Of a DNA stretch of 16,106 nucleotides, positions 8,425 through 15,556 are shown in pieces. The position numbers were made by a program, and so were the translations under genes. Source of the DNA: Porticoccaceae bacterium (lineage in GTDB: Bacteria > Pseudomonadota > Gammaproteobacteria > Pseudomonadales > Porticoccaceae); NCBI GenBank assembly GCA_023229065.1, contig JALNZZ010000036.1, positions 1 through 16,106 of the forward strand, written 5' to 3'. Each line of letters starts with the position of its first letter. Within the stretch, counting starts at the first letter, position 1. The notes below the pieces were generated by a model. It searched no databases. It worked only from the letters and a program-made list of their open reading frames with translations, and was not told the origin of the DNA.

Positions 8425-8997
8425 TCATGCTCCTGGCTCCTGCTTCACCATCGTCTCGGGGCGGGTTACCTGCACTCTGAGCTCGAAGCGGTTACCCTGG
8501 GCACCCAGGGTGTCGTTGGCTACCACCCTGGTCAAGTTCGGCTCCACGAACTTGTAGGAGGCATCGAGGTTTCGCATAAAAGAAGAAACGCGATTATTAG
8601 ACTCGGCATAACCCGTGATCGAGATAGCTTCCCCCACTCTGCGCAACTCCACCAGGAAGACTCCCTCCGGGGTTGCTCGCACCAACTCATCGAAGATGCG
8701 CACAATATCCGGGCGGTTCGCTTGCAAGGACTGAATGACCTCCATGCGCTCCAGCATATCCTGCTTGCGCCTCTTGAGTTCGGAGATTTCCCCGACTTGC
8801 TTGTCGAGCTTAGCAACCTCTTGCTGCAAGAGCTGATTGCGACTGACCTGGTTGTCGAGCCTGGCACTGATCACCCGGTCCCACAAGAATACTACCGCCA
8901 GGGCAGCGACCAGCACCAGCGCGCCAATTTTCAGAAACTTGTTTTTCTCCTGCTGGCGATACTCCTCGCGCCACGGGAGCAGGTTAATGGTCGCCAT
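8425..8997 (-). CDS. pilN: Type IV pilus inner-membrane protein PilN
   Basis: PilN is the partner of PilO. Its short cytoplasmic N-terminal tail docks onto PilM. I chose the ATG at 8997, giving MATINLLPWREE, because the INLLPWR motif (residues 4-10) is the conserved PilM-binding tail. AGGAG lies about 11 nt upstream. An in-frame ATG at 9033 would add 12 unrelated residues and overlap pilM. The protein is then 190 aa: one transmembrane helix at about 23-40, a charged coiled coil at about 45-95, and a periplasmic ferredoxin-like domain. The pilM stop is 1 nt before the start, so translation is probably coupled. Confidence 0.95.
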   Translation of the reverse strand: MATINLLPWREEYRQQEKNKFLKIGALVLVAALAVVFLWDRVISARLDNQVSRNQLLQQEVAKLDKQVGEISELKRRKQDMLERMEVIQSLQANRPDIVRIFDELVRATPEGVFLVELRRVGEAISITGYAESNNRVSSFMRNLDASYKFVEPNLTRVVANDTLGAQGNRFELRVQVTRPETMVKQEPGA

Positions 8998-8998
8998 G

Positions 8999-10066
8999 TC
9001 AGTCGAAACTCCTGAGCGCCAACCCCAGGGCAATCATCATTGCCGGAGCGTCATTGGCAAGCGCCACTGCGTTGACCTTGCTCGCCACCGTCATGTTCGC
9101 GAAGGGATTGGCCACGACAGCAGGCAACCCTAACTTCTCCTCGACACTCTCCTTCAGGCCGTCCATCGCCGCAACACCGCCGGCGAGCACCAGGCAATCG
9201 ATGTAGCTGTACTGACTGGAAGAGAAGAAAAACTGTAAAGAGCGGGAAATTTGCTGGATAAGCGCTTCCTTGAAAGGCTCGACAACTTCCGTCTCATAGT
9301 CATCGGGCAAGCCCCCCTGCTTCTTGGCGCGACCCGCTTCCTGTATCGACAAACCGTAGCGGCGCTGAATCTCCTCGGTGACCTGTCGGCCGCCGAATAG
9401 CTGTTCGCGGGTATAGATTGTCTTACCCTCCGCCAGCACATTGAGGGTCAGCATACTGGCACCGATATCGACCACCGCAACCACCTGAGCCGACGCCGGC
9501 TCCAAATGCGGGCGAATCAGTTGAAAGGCGCGCTCTATAGCAAACACTTCGACATCGATGATGCGGGCATTGAGACCAGCCAGTTCGATTACCTCCTGGC
9601 GGCTCTCGACGTTTTCCCGGCGGCAGGCGGCCAACAAGACCTCCACCCGATCAGGGTTGGCTGGCGACGGCCCCACGACCTCGAAATCGAGGGCCACTTC
9701 TTCCAGGGGGTAGGGAATATAGTGGTCGGCCTCCAGGGAGATCTGGGTTTCCAGCGCCAGATCACTGAGTCCGGCGGGCAGCTCAACTATCTTGGTGATG
9801 ACCGCCGACCCCGGTACAGCTGCGGCGACATCGCGGGTTTTCGGCTTCGCCTGGCTAACAAGCTTGCGAATAGCGTCGGCGAGGGTCTCTGCATCGCTGA
9901 TATTTTTCTCGACGACGGTATTGGCAGGCAGGGGACGAACCAAATAGCTCTCCACCCGATAGCGATTGCCACTCCTGCTCAGTTCGAGCAGCTTTACCGA
10001 TGTCGAGGTGATATCCAGCCCCAGCACAGGCCTGGCCTTGGCTTGCAGAAAACCGAAGAGTTCCAT
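8999..10066 (-). CDS. pilM: Type IV pilus assembly ATPase-fold protein PilM
   Basis: PilM is an actin/FtsA-fold cytoplasmic protein that binds the PilN tail and connects the alignment complex to the pilus motor. The protein is 355 aa, as is typical. The first phosphate-binding segment LGLDITSTSVKLLEL is at residues 15-29, the second (VVDIGAS) at 198-204, and the adenosine motif LAGGVAAMDGL at 294-304. It is the first gene of the pilMNOPQ run and is divergent from ponA, the arrangement known from Pseudomonas. The start at 10066 matches the family N-terminus (a short tail before the LGLDI strand). Only a weak Shine-Dalgarno (GGTGGGA, rather far) precedes it. Confidence 0.96.
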   Translation of the reverse strand: MELFGFLQAKARPVLGLDITSTSVKLLELSRSGNRYRVESYLVRPLPANTVVEKNISDAETLADAIRKLVSQAKPKTRDVAAAVPGSAVITKIVELPAGLSDLALETQISLEADHYIPYPLEEVALDFEVVGPSPANPDRVEVLLAACRRENVESRQEVIELAGLNARIIDVEVFAIERAFQLIRPHLEPASAQVVAVVDIGASMLTLNVLAEGKTIYTREQLFGGRQVTEEIQRRYGLSIQEAGRAKKQGGLPDDYETEVVEPFKEALIQQISRSLQFFFSSSQYSYIDCLVLAGGVAAMDGLKESVEEKLGLPAVVANPFANMTVASKVNAVALANDAPAMMIALGLALRSFD

Positions 10067-10216
10067 TGTTGTTGCTATATCCCACCATTGCGAGCACTTG
10101 TTCAGGGTCCGTCAGCACACCCCAAGAAATCTTAACTTCTTGTTCTAGCATTACATATGATGCAATGCCCTCTTTGTTGCTCTTATAATGGCCTCCTCAG
10201 GAGACTCGGCGCCTCA
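10067..10216. promoter_or_regulatory. Divergent pilM / ponA promoter region with imperfect dyad
   Basis: This 150-bp gap must hold the promoters of both the pilMNOPQ-aroKB run and ponA. It is visibly more AT-rich than its flanks. CATTACAT (10149-10156) and ATGCAATG (10160-10167) form a dyad with one mismatch around ATG. It lies just upstream of the ponA -10 and could be an operator, but this is a guess. I could not pick a convincing minus-strand promoter for pilM. Confidence 0.5.
10184..10203 (+). promoter_or_regulatory. ponA -10 box (TATAAT) and ribosome binding site (AGGAG)
   Basis: TATAAT at 10184-10189 is a perfect sigma-70 -10 hexamer. No good -35 is present at 16-18 bp; TGCAAT lies at 17 bp and matches TTGACA poorly. 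AGGAG at 10199-10203 is the likely Shine-Dalgarno, 13 nt before the ATG at 10217. A transcript starting near 10196 would lack the ATG at 10157, which supports 10217 as the true ponA start. Confidence 0.5.
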
Positions 10217-12721
10217 ATGAAATCATATTTATCCTACTTTTGTAAGCAGTTGCTTCTGTTGCTCGCATTTTTTACCGGCGCGGGACTACTGGTGAGCGCC
10301 AGTTTCTATCTCTATCTCAGTCCTCGCCTGCCCTCTCCGGAAACCTTGCGCACCGTCAAGCTGCAAACCCCTTTGCGGGTGTATTCCAGCGATGGCCTGC
10401 TGATCAGTGAGTTTGGCGAAAAAAGACGCACGCCTCTCACCTTCGAGGAAATCCCCCGCGACTTTGTCAATGCCCTCCTGGCAGCCGAAGACGACCGTTT
10501 CTTTGAACACAACGGCGTCGACCTCAGCGGCCTTGCCCGGGCGGCTGTGGAGCTTGTTTCCACTCGCGAAATCCAGTCCGGCGGCAGCACCATCACCATG
10601 CAGCTGGCGCGCAACTTCTTTCTTTCCACCGAGCAGAGCTTTATCCGGAAGTTCAATGAAATTCTGCTCGCCCTGCGGATTGAAGACGAGCTACGCAAGG
10701 AAGAGATCCTGACGCTGTACGCCAACCTTATCTACCTCGGCAGCCGCGCCTACGGCCTGGAGGCTGCAGCCCAGGTGTACTACGGCAAGCCTGCCGCTGA
10801 GCTGTCGCTGGACCAACTCGCCCTGATCGCCGGGTTGCCAAAGGCCCCCTCTGCATTTAATCCTCTGGTCAACCCCAGCCGGGCCATGAGCCGCCGCGAC
10901 TGGATTCTGAGGCGCATGCACCACCTCGGCTACATCGACACCCAGCAGCTGGAACAAGCGCTGGCCGCTCCGATGAACGCCAGCAGCCACGGCCCCAGCC
11001 GTGAACTCGACGCCGCCTACGTGGCTGAAATGGCCCGCCAGGAAGCCATCGAGCGTTTCGGCCTGGATGCCTATACGGAAGGGTACCGTGTCTTTACCAC
11101 TATCGACAGCACCGCCCAGCGCAGTGCCAACCGGGCGGTGCGCAAGGGCCTCGAAGCCTATGACGACCGCCACGGCTATCGCGGACCGGAAGCCCATCAT
11201 GCCGATCCCGCCAGCTGGACCGCTATTCTCGGCAAAACGCCACCCTCGGGCTCACTGACACCGGCCATCGTCAGCGCTGTAGGAACGGACACTGCAGAAC
11301 TGCTGTTGCGCTTCGGTGAAACAGGACAACTGCAGCTGGAAGGGCATCCCCCTATCCGCCGTTATATTCATGAAAATGCCCGCTCCGCGCCAGTCCAGGA
11401 CCTCACTACCCTGTTCAAGCCCGGTGACCTGATTCGTGTCCAGCGCAGCGAGGAGGGAGCCTGGCAACTCACTCAGATTCCCCAGGCCCAGGCTGCCCTG
11501 GTAGCCATTGACCCCAGCAACGGTGCCATCCGCGCACTGGTTGGCGGGTTTGACTTCAACCAGAGCAACTTCAACCGCGCCACCCAGGCACAACGCCAGC
11601 CCGGCTCCAACTTCAAGCCGTTTGTCTACGCCAAGGCGCTGGAAAGTGGCATGACCCCTGCCACCCTTATCAATGATGCGCCGGTGGTTTTCCGCGATCC
11701 CCACCTGGAGCGGGTCTGGCGCCCCGAGAACGACAGCGGTCGCTTCTACGGCCCCACACCCCTGCGCAAAGCCCTGTATCTGTCGCGCAACCTGGTCTCG
11801 ATCCGCATCCTGCGCCAAGTGGGTATCCAGCCCACTATCGACAGTATGGAGCGCTTTGGCTTCGACCCCGCCAGTATGCCCAACAACCTGTCTCTGGCAC
11901 TCGGCACCCAGAACACCACCCCCCTCGCCATGGCGACCGGCTTCACGGTATTTGCCAACGGCGGCTACCGGGTGCGCCCCCACATCCTCGACCGCATCGA
12001 GACCGAGTCCGGCGAGGTGATCTATCGCACCGATGCGCCGCGTGTCTGCCCCAGCTGTGAGCTAGCACCGGTGTCTGCGGAGCCCGCGGAAGAAGCTCAC
12101 TCTCTGGAGGAACTATTCGCCAGCAGCGACAGCGTGCCGGCAGTACCCAGCGCCTCGCAGGAAGCACCGGCAGCAGAGCGCGTAATGGATGCGCGGGTAG
12201 CCTATATCATGGATTCAATCCTGAAAGACGCCATCCGGCTTGGCACCGGGCGCCGCGCCCTGGCGCTTAACCGCAAAGATATCGCAGGCAAGACAGGCAC
12301 CACCAACGGGCCTCGCGATGTGTGGTTCTCTGGCTACAGCCCACATCTGGCAGCGACAGTGTGGATGGGCTTTGATGAAAACCTGATCCTTGGCCGCAAC
12401 GAGTACGGCAGCACCACCGCCCTGCCGGTGTGGATCGACTTTATGCAGGATGCTCTAGCGGGCAAGCCGGAAATTCTGCCCCCCCAACCGCCAGGACTCA
12501 TCACCGCCCGCATCGACCCCAACAGCGGCCAGCGTGTGGGCCCGGGCTACCCCGGGGCTGTGTTTGAGTTTTTTCTCGATGAGCGCAGCGTCGACAATCA
12601 ACCCGGTTTGAGCCAGTTCGGGCAACAGGAGGGGGACACACCCTACCAGGAAGTGTTTGACACTCCGCCGGCGCCTGCACCCCGCACCAGTGGTGACCAG
12701 CTACCCGACGATCTGTTCTGA
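10217..12721 (+). CDS. mrcA: Penicillin-binding protein 1A (bifunctional peptidoglycan glycosyltransferase/transpeptidase)
   Basis: This class A PBP polymerises and crosslinks peptidoglycan from the outer face of the inner membrane. The protein is 834 aa from the chosen ATG; E. coli PBP1a is 850. A cytoplasmic stub and transmembrane helix (about 10-34) are followed by the GT51 domain (about 55-225), with catalytic E91 in EDDRFFEHNGVD and GGSTITMQLARNFFL at 122-136. An OB-like insert follows. The transpeptidase has SNFK at 464-467 (Ser464 nucleophile), SRN at 523-525 and KTG at 692-694. The CPSC pair at 611-614 resembles the CPEC of E. coli PBP1a. An upstream in-frame ATG at 10157 precedes the -10 box and is not favoured. 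The symbol ponA is used for this gene in Pseudomonas. The end overlaps cysQ. Confidence 0.97.
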   Translation: MKSYLSYFCKQLLLLLAFFTGAGLLVSASFYLYLSPRLPSPETLRTVKLQTPLRVYSSDGLLISEFGEKRRTPLTFEEIPRDFVNALLAAEDDRFFEHNGVDLSGLARAAVELVSTREIQSGGSTITMQLARNFFLSTEQSFIRKFNEILLALRIEDELRKEEILTLYANLIYLGSRAYGLEAAAQVYYGKPAAELSLDQLALIAGLPKAPSAFNPLVNPSRAMSRRDWILRRMHHLGYIDTQQLEQALAAPMNASSHGPSRELDAAYVAEMARQEAIERFGLDAYTEGYRVFTTIDSTAQRSANRAVRKGLEAYDDRHGYRGPEAHHADPASWTAILGKTPPSGSLTPAIVSAVGTDTAELLLRFGETGQLQLEGHPPIRRYIHENARSAPVQDLTTLFKPGDLIRVQRSEEGAWQLTQIPQAQAALVAIDPSNGAIRALVGGFDFNQSNFNRATQAQRQPGSNFKPFVYAKALESGMTPATLINDAPVVFRDPHLERVWRPENDSGRFYGPTPLRKALYLSRNLVSIRILRQVGIQPTIDSMERFGFDPASMPNNLSLALGTQNTTPLAMATGFTVFANGGYRVRPHILDRIETESGEVIYRTDAPRVCPSCELAPVSAEPAEEAHSLEELFASSDSVPAVPSASQEAPAAERVMDARVAYIMDSILKDAIRLGTGRRALALNRKDIAGKTGTTNGPRDVWFSGYSPHLAATVWMGFDENLILGRNEYGSTTALPVWIDFMQDALAGKPEILPPQPPGLITARIDPNSGQRVGPGYPGAVFEFFLDERSVDNQPGLSQFGQQEGDTPYQEVFDTPPAPAPRTSGDQLPDDLF

Positions 12722-13588
12722 CGCCACTAACGTCAGCAGCTCAGCCCATTCCACCGAGCAGTCACCTGCCGCAAAAAAGGCAGGATTGATAAGGCTTTCC
12801 TTGCAGTTATAGCGGCGCGGCAATCCATCCAGCCCGCACAGGCAGCCCCCCGCAGCCTCCAGAACAGCTTGTGCGGCAGCGGTATCCCACTCCCCTGTGG
12901 GTCCGTAGCGCGGATAGATATCCGCCTGCCCCTCTGCGATCAGGCACATTTTCAGGGAGCTGCCAAGATCGCGCCGGGTCACGGGGCCGAAGTCGTTTCC
13001 CAGCAGTTTAATTAGCCGGGCCGTGCGCGCAACTGAGTGGCGACGACTGGCCACCAGGGTGAGAGGCTTGTCGTCGCTGATCTCCGTCAGTGAGCGCACG
13101 TGAATGGCCTCAGGGGCACCGCCAGCCACCGACTTCCAGGCGCGCCACTGCGCCGGATCCGGCGAGTCCCTCTGCCCCAGATAAAGCTCATCCTGCACCG
13201 GTGCCAGTACCGCACCCAATACCGCTATGCCGTTCTCCACCAAGGCGATATTGACGCTGAACTGATCAGTGCGGGCGATGAAGTCGCGAGTGCCGTCGAG
13301 AGGATCTACCAGCCAATAGCGGCGCCACTGGCGGCGTTGCGCCCAAGGCTGGGGCACTCCCTCCTCCGACAAGAGCGGCAGACCTCCCAGAGCGCCGTCC
13401 AACACCTCGGCAATGGCCCGGTGAGCCGCTAAATCCGCGTGGGTGAGGGGAGAGTCATCTTGCTTGGTGACGACGCCATAGTCAGCCTGACGATAGACTT
13501 TCAGGATAGCAGCCCCAGCTGCCCGGGCAGCGCAACTCATCAAGCGCAGCACTTCGTCTCCGGGGGGACGGGGTGGCAAAGAGTCCAT
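12701..13588 (-). CDS. cysQ: 3'(2'),5'-bisphosphate nucleotidase CysQ
   Basis: CysQ removes the 3'-phosphate from adenosine 3',5'-bisphosphate (PAP) and PAPS. It thereby protects sulfate assimilation from PAP build-up at the cytoplasmic membrane. The 295-aa protein has the FIG/inositol-monophosphatase metal sites: SEEG around E75-E76, WLVDPLDGTRDF with D95 and D98, and the second signature EWDTAAAQAVLEAAGG (233-248) with D235. It is slightly longer than E. coli CysQ (about 246 aa), partly through extra sequence around residues 139-175. The ATG shares its A with the nudE TGA stop, indicating coupled translation. The last 21 bp overlap the 3' end of ponA on the opposite strand. A generic inositol monophosphatase is the alternative, but nudE-cysQ linkage favours CysQ. 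Confidence 0.9.
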   Translation of the reverse strand: MDSLPPRPPGDEVLRLMSCAARAAGAAILKVYRQADYGVVTKQDDSPLTHADLAAHRAIAEVLDGALGGLPLLSEEGVPQPWAQRRQWRRYWLVDPLDGTRDFIARTDQFSVNIALVENGIAVLGAVLAPVQDELYLGQRDSPDPAQWRAWKSVAGGAPEAIHVRSLTEISDDKPLTLVASRRHSVARTARLIKLLGNDFGPVTRRDLGSSLKMCLIAEGQADIYPRYGPTGEWDTAAAQAVLEAAGGCLCGLDGLPRRYNCKESLINPAFFAAGDCSVEWAELLTLVASEQIVG

Positions 13589-14127
13589 CAGCGCAACAAG
13601 TCCCGCACCAGATACAGTGCAGCCAGGGAGCGGGCCTCTGCAAAATCATCCCTGCCCATTAACTCGGACAAGTTGTTCAGGGACCAGGGAACGACCTCAA
13701 TGGGCTCAGGCTCATCGCCGGGAAGGCGCTTGCGGTAGAGGTCGCGGGCCAGAACCACATCGATACTGTGCCCCATATAACTGGGTGAGAGAGCCAGCGT
13801 TTTGACGAACTCCAGATGGTGAGCGCCGTATCCCACCTCCTCCATCAGCTCGCGGTCAGCTGCTCGCAAGCGGTCTTCACCTGGGTTACAGGCTCCTTTG
13901 GGAAGGCCGAGATAATAATCCTCCACTCCGGCGCCGTACTCCCGGATCAGCAATACAGTGTCATCATCGAGCATCGGCACAACCAGTACGCCACCATGCG
14001 CTGGAGGGCAAAGACGCTCGAAGACCCTTTCAACACCGTTGCTGAAACGCAACAACAGCTCCTCAACACGAAACAGCCGAGTGCGAGCTGTTTCCTTGCG
14101 CTTTAATATCCGTGGTCCAACAGGCAT
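13588..14127 (-). CDS. nudE: ADP-compounds Nudix hydrolase NudE
   Basis: NudE hydrolyses ADP-linked compounds such as ADP-ribose, Ap3A and NADH, releasing AMP. The 179-aa protein is the usual size (E. coli 186). The full Nudix box GX5EX7REUXEEXGU runs from G78 to Y100, with GACNPGE at 78-84 and RELMEEVGY at 92-100. The segment TLALSPSYMGH after the box is typical of the NudE group. It is the first gene of a nudE-cysQ pair and is divergent from yrfG across only 42 bp. Any promoter therefore overlaps that gap or the start of yrfG. The Shine-Dalgarno is poor. Nudix substrate range cannot be proved from sequence; the assignment rests on family resemblance and neighbours. Confidence 0.92.
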   Translation of the reverse strand: MPVGPRILKRKETARTRLFRVEELLLRFSNGVERVFERLCPPAHGGVLVVPMLDDDTVLLIREYGAGVEDYYLGLPKGACNPGEDRLRAADRELMEEVGYGAHHLEFVKTLALSPSYMGHSIDVVLARDLYRKRLPGDEPEPIEVVPWSLNNLSELMGRDDFAEARSLAALYLVRDLLR

Positions 14128-14169
14128 ACTGCACCGCCGTAACTGTCTGCGAGGTAATGATTATCCGCC

Positions 14170-14856
14170 ATGATTGACTGGAGCGCCATCGACACAGTCC
14201 TGCTCGACATGGACGGTACCCTGCTCGACCTCCATTTCGACAATGTCTTCTGGCTCAGCCACCTGCCGCGCCGCTATGCGGAGCACCACGGCCTGTGCCC
14301 AGACGATACCAGCCGCCAGCTACACCAGCGCTTCAATGCCATACGGGGCACTCTCAACTGGTACTGTCTCGACTACTGGAGCCGCGAGCTGGCCATCGAC
14401 ATACGCCTCCTCAAAGAAGAAATTCAACACCTGATCGCCGAACGACCCTATGCCATCCACTTTCTGGAGCAGCTCGGACGCGCTGGCAAGGCGCGAATTC
14501 TGGCGACCAATGCCCACCCCCGCAGCCTGGATCTGAAACTTTCTCTCACCGGTATCGGCGGTCATCTCGACAGAATTATCTCTTCCCACCAGTACCGCGC
14601 TCCCAAGGAGTCACCGCTCTTCTGGCAGGCGCTGGTCGAGGATACCGGGCTCAACCCGGCCCGCACCCTGTTTATCGACGACTCACAAACCGTTCTGGAA
14701 GCGGCGCAGCGCTTTGGCATCCGCCACCTGTTATGCATCTACCAGCCGGACAGTCAGGGGACACATCACTACGACGGGCCTTTCCAGGCTATTCATCACT
14801 TTGACGAAATTCTGCCCTTGCCCCTTGTCGCTGCGGCCCTGCACCACCATGGATAA
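14170..14856 (+). CDS. yrfG: GMP/IMP nucleotidase, HAD superfamily (YrfG-like)
   Basis: This HAD hydrolase is probably a purine 5'-nucleotidase acting on GMP and IMP, as reported for E. coli YrfG (222 aa). The protein is 228 aa. HAD motif I is D13-M-D15-G-T (nucleophile D13, acid D15). Motif II is T113 in ATNAH, motif III is K146 in APKESP, and motif IV is D170-D171 in FIDDS. A helical cap lies between motifs I and II (about 25-100), including the conserved stretch IRGTLNWYCLDYWS. It overlaps hslR by 8 nt, so the two are coupled. The best Shine-Dalgarno (GAGG) is 15 nt upstream, which is far. Substrate is inferred from family and from the nudE/hslR context. Confidence 0.9.
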   Translation: MIDWSAIDTVLLDMDGTLLDLHFDNVFWLSHLPRRYAEHHGLCPDDTSRQLHQRFNAIRGTLNWYCLDYWSRELAIDIRLLKEEIQHLIAERPYAIHFLEQLGRAGKARILATNAHPRSLDLKLSLTGIGGHLDRIISSHQYRAPKESPLFWQALVEDTGLNPARTLFIDDSQTVLEAAQRFGIRHLLCIYQPDSQGTHHYDGPFQAIHHFDEILPLPLVAAALHHHG

Positions 14857-15229
14857 GGTACGGCTCGACAAGTGGCTGTGGGCGGCGAGATTCTTCAAAA
14901 CCCGCTCCCTGGCAAAGGAGGCTATCAATGGCGGCAAGGTCCGGGTCGACAATCAGCGCGCCAAGCCAAGTCGCGATATCGTTGTCGGCATGGTGCTCGA
15001 TATCCAGCAGGGGTGGGATAATCGCATTGTGGAAGTCCTCGCCCTCTCTGATCAAAGGCGCGGTGCCCCCGAGGCTGCGTTACTCTACCGCGAGACCGAG
15101 GAAAGCCTCCGCGAGCGGGAAGCCAGAGCCGACGCCCGACGCCTGGCGCGAGATCATGAAGCACACCCTGGCCAACGACCCACCAAGAAGCAGCGACGCT
15201 TGATTCATCAGTTTCTGGACAAGCGGTGA
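14849..15229 (+). CDS. hslR: Ribosome-associated heat shock protein Hsp15 (S4 domain)
   Basis: Hsp15 binds 50S subunits that still carry nascent chains after translation aborts, and helps recycle them. The protein is 126 aa (E. coli 133). The S4 RNA-binding fold starts at once: VRLDKWLWAARFFKTRSLA (4-22), then GGKVRVDNQRAKPSRDI (28-44). The C-terminal tail is basic and arginine-rich. I chose the ATG at 14849, giving MDKVRLDKW, because it matches the family N-terminus. The upstream in-frame ATG at 14714 would lie deep inside yrfG. The start overlaps the yrfG stop by 8 nt and has no clear Shine-Dalgarno, suggesting translational coupling. hslO would be expected next and is found 327 bp downstream. 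Confidence 0.94.
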   Translation: MDKVRLDKWLWAARFFKTRSLAKEAINGGKVRVDNQRAKPSRDIVVGMVLDIQQGWDNRIVEVLALSDQRRGAPEAALLYRETEESLREREARADARRLARDHEAHPGQRPTKKQRRLIHQFLDKR

Positions 15230-15308
15230 AGCCCGCCGGGGAGGCGCTGCCTTCCAGGCAGAGACAATCCTGCCGCTTCCCGCCATGACAATCGTGCCAT
15301 CTTTGAAT

Positions 15309-15324
15309 GGGGGCTTCGTCCCCC
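15309..15324. terminator. GC-rich hairpin after hslR, possible terminator
   Basis: GGGGG (15309-15313) and CCCCC (15320-15324) pair across a CTTCGT loop that contains a stabilising UUCG core. It lies 79 nt past the hslR stop. No T-run follows, so it is not a standard intrinsic terminator. It may instead act as an RNA-stabilising 3' end or be part of the neighbouring repeat element. Confidence 0.35.
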
Positions 15325-15438
15325 GGCCACGTCCCCGGATAAGGACTGTCGAGACACGCCGTGAACCCATCCATGGGGGCTCGGCAGCGCCGTCCTTGGC
15401 GCTGACGGTCTCGACAGTCCTTATCCGGGGACGCGGCC
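15325..15438. repeat. Long inverted repeat, 31-bp arms with a 25-bp perfect core and a 52-nt loop
   Basis: The left arm (15325-15355) and right arm (15408-15438) are reverse complements with a single mismatch. Positions 15331-15355 and 15408-15432 pair perfectly over 25 bp (left core GTCCCCGGATAAGG...TCGAGAC). The loop (15356-15407) contains its own perfect 7-bp stem, CAGCGCC at 15385-15391 with GGCGCTG at 15398-15404. It also contains a CCATGG palindrome. There is no transposase and I see no target-site duplication. It may be a copy of a dispersed intergenic repeat (REP- or MITE-like), a two-way terminator, or both. Confidence 0.9.
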
Positions 15439-15489
15439 TCACTGTGCTGCCAATTTCACTTACATAGCGCGATCGCCCTGGTTTCCTGG

Positions 15490-15517
15490 CACGAAATCTG
15501 GACAACCCACCCCACCT
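15490..15517 (+). promoter_or_regulatory. Candidate sigma-32 (heat shock) promoter for hslO
   Basis: CACGAAA at 15490-15496 matches the sigma-32 -35 element CTTGAAA at 5 of 7 positions. CCCCACCT at 15510-15517 matches the -10 element CCCCATNT with one mismatch. The spacer is 13 nt, within the usual range. The start site would be near 15524, giving a leader of about 33 nt. hslO is a known sigma-32 target in E. coli, which makes this plausible. The match was found by eye in C-rich DNA and could be chance. Confidence 0.35.
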
Positions 15518-15556
15518 CATTTACAGTGCCCGGCTCACCCACACCCTCTCTAAGCC

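Larger units (their letters stand above)
15230..15556. other. 327-bp palindrome-rich non-coding gap between hslR and hslO
   Basis: No credible gene lies here; open frames across it are by-products of the palindromes. In order it holds: a small hairpin CTGCC-TTCCA-GGCAG at 15247-15261; a near-direct repeat GACAATC(C/G)TGCC at 15263-15274 and 15287-15298; a hairpin GGGGG-CTTCGT-CCCCC at 15309-15324; the long inverted repeat at 15325-15438; and a candidate sigma-32-like promoter at 15490-15517. ATGGGGGCT occurs twice, at 15307-15315 and 15373-15381. One or more of the hairpins probably ends the yrfG-hslR transcript. Confidence 0.7.

Noticed and set aside
7957..9015. 352-codon plus-strand frame opposite pilO and pilN
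   Set aside because: Antisense shadow of two well-recognised genes, with no domain.
10157..10216. Upstream in-frame start of ponA (20 extra residues)
   Set aside because: The perfect TATAAT and the AGGAG lie inside this stretch, and PBP1a normally starts at the MK before the membrane helix.
14128..14169. Promoters in the 42-bp nudE/yrfG gap (minus-strand GATAAT at 14165-14160)
   Set aside because: The -10-like hexamer has no acceptable -35 at 16-18 bp, so I did not call it.
15080..15520. Minus-strand open frames across the hslR end and the palindrome (also 14925-15374)
   Set aside because: They run through hslR antisense and through both palindrome arms, which give mirror-like peptide segments. 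No family resemblance or start signal.
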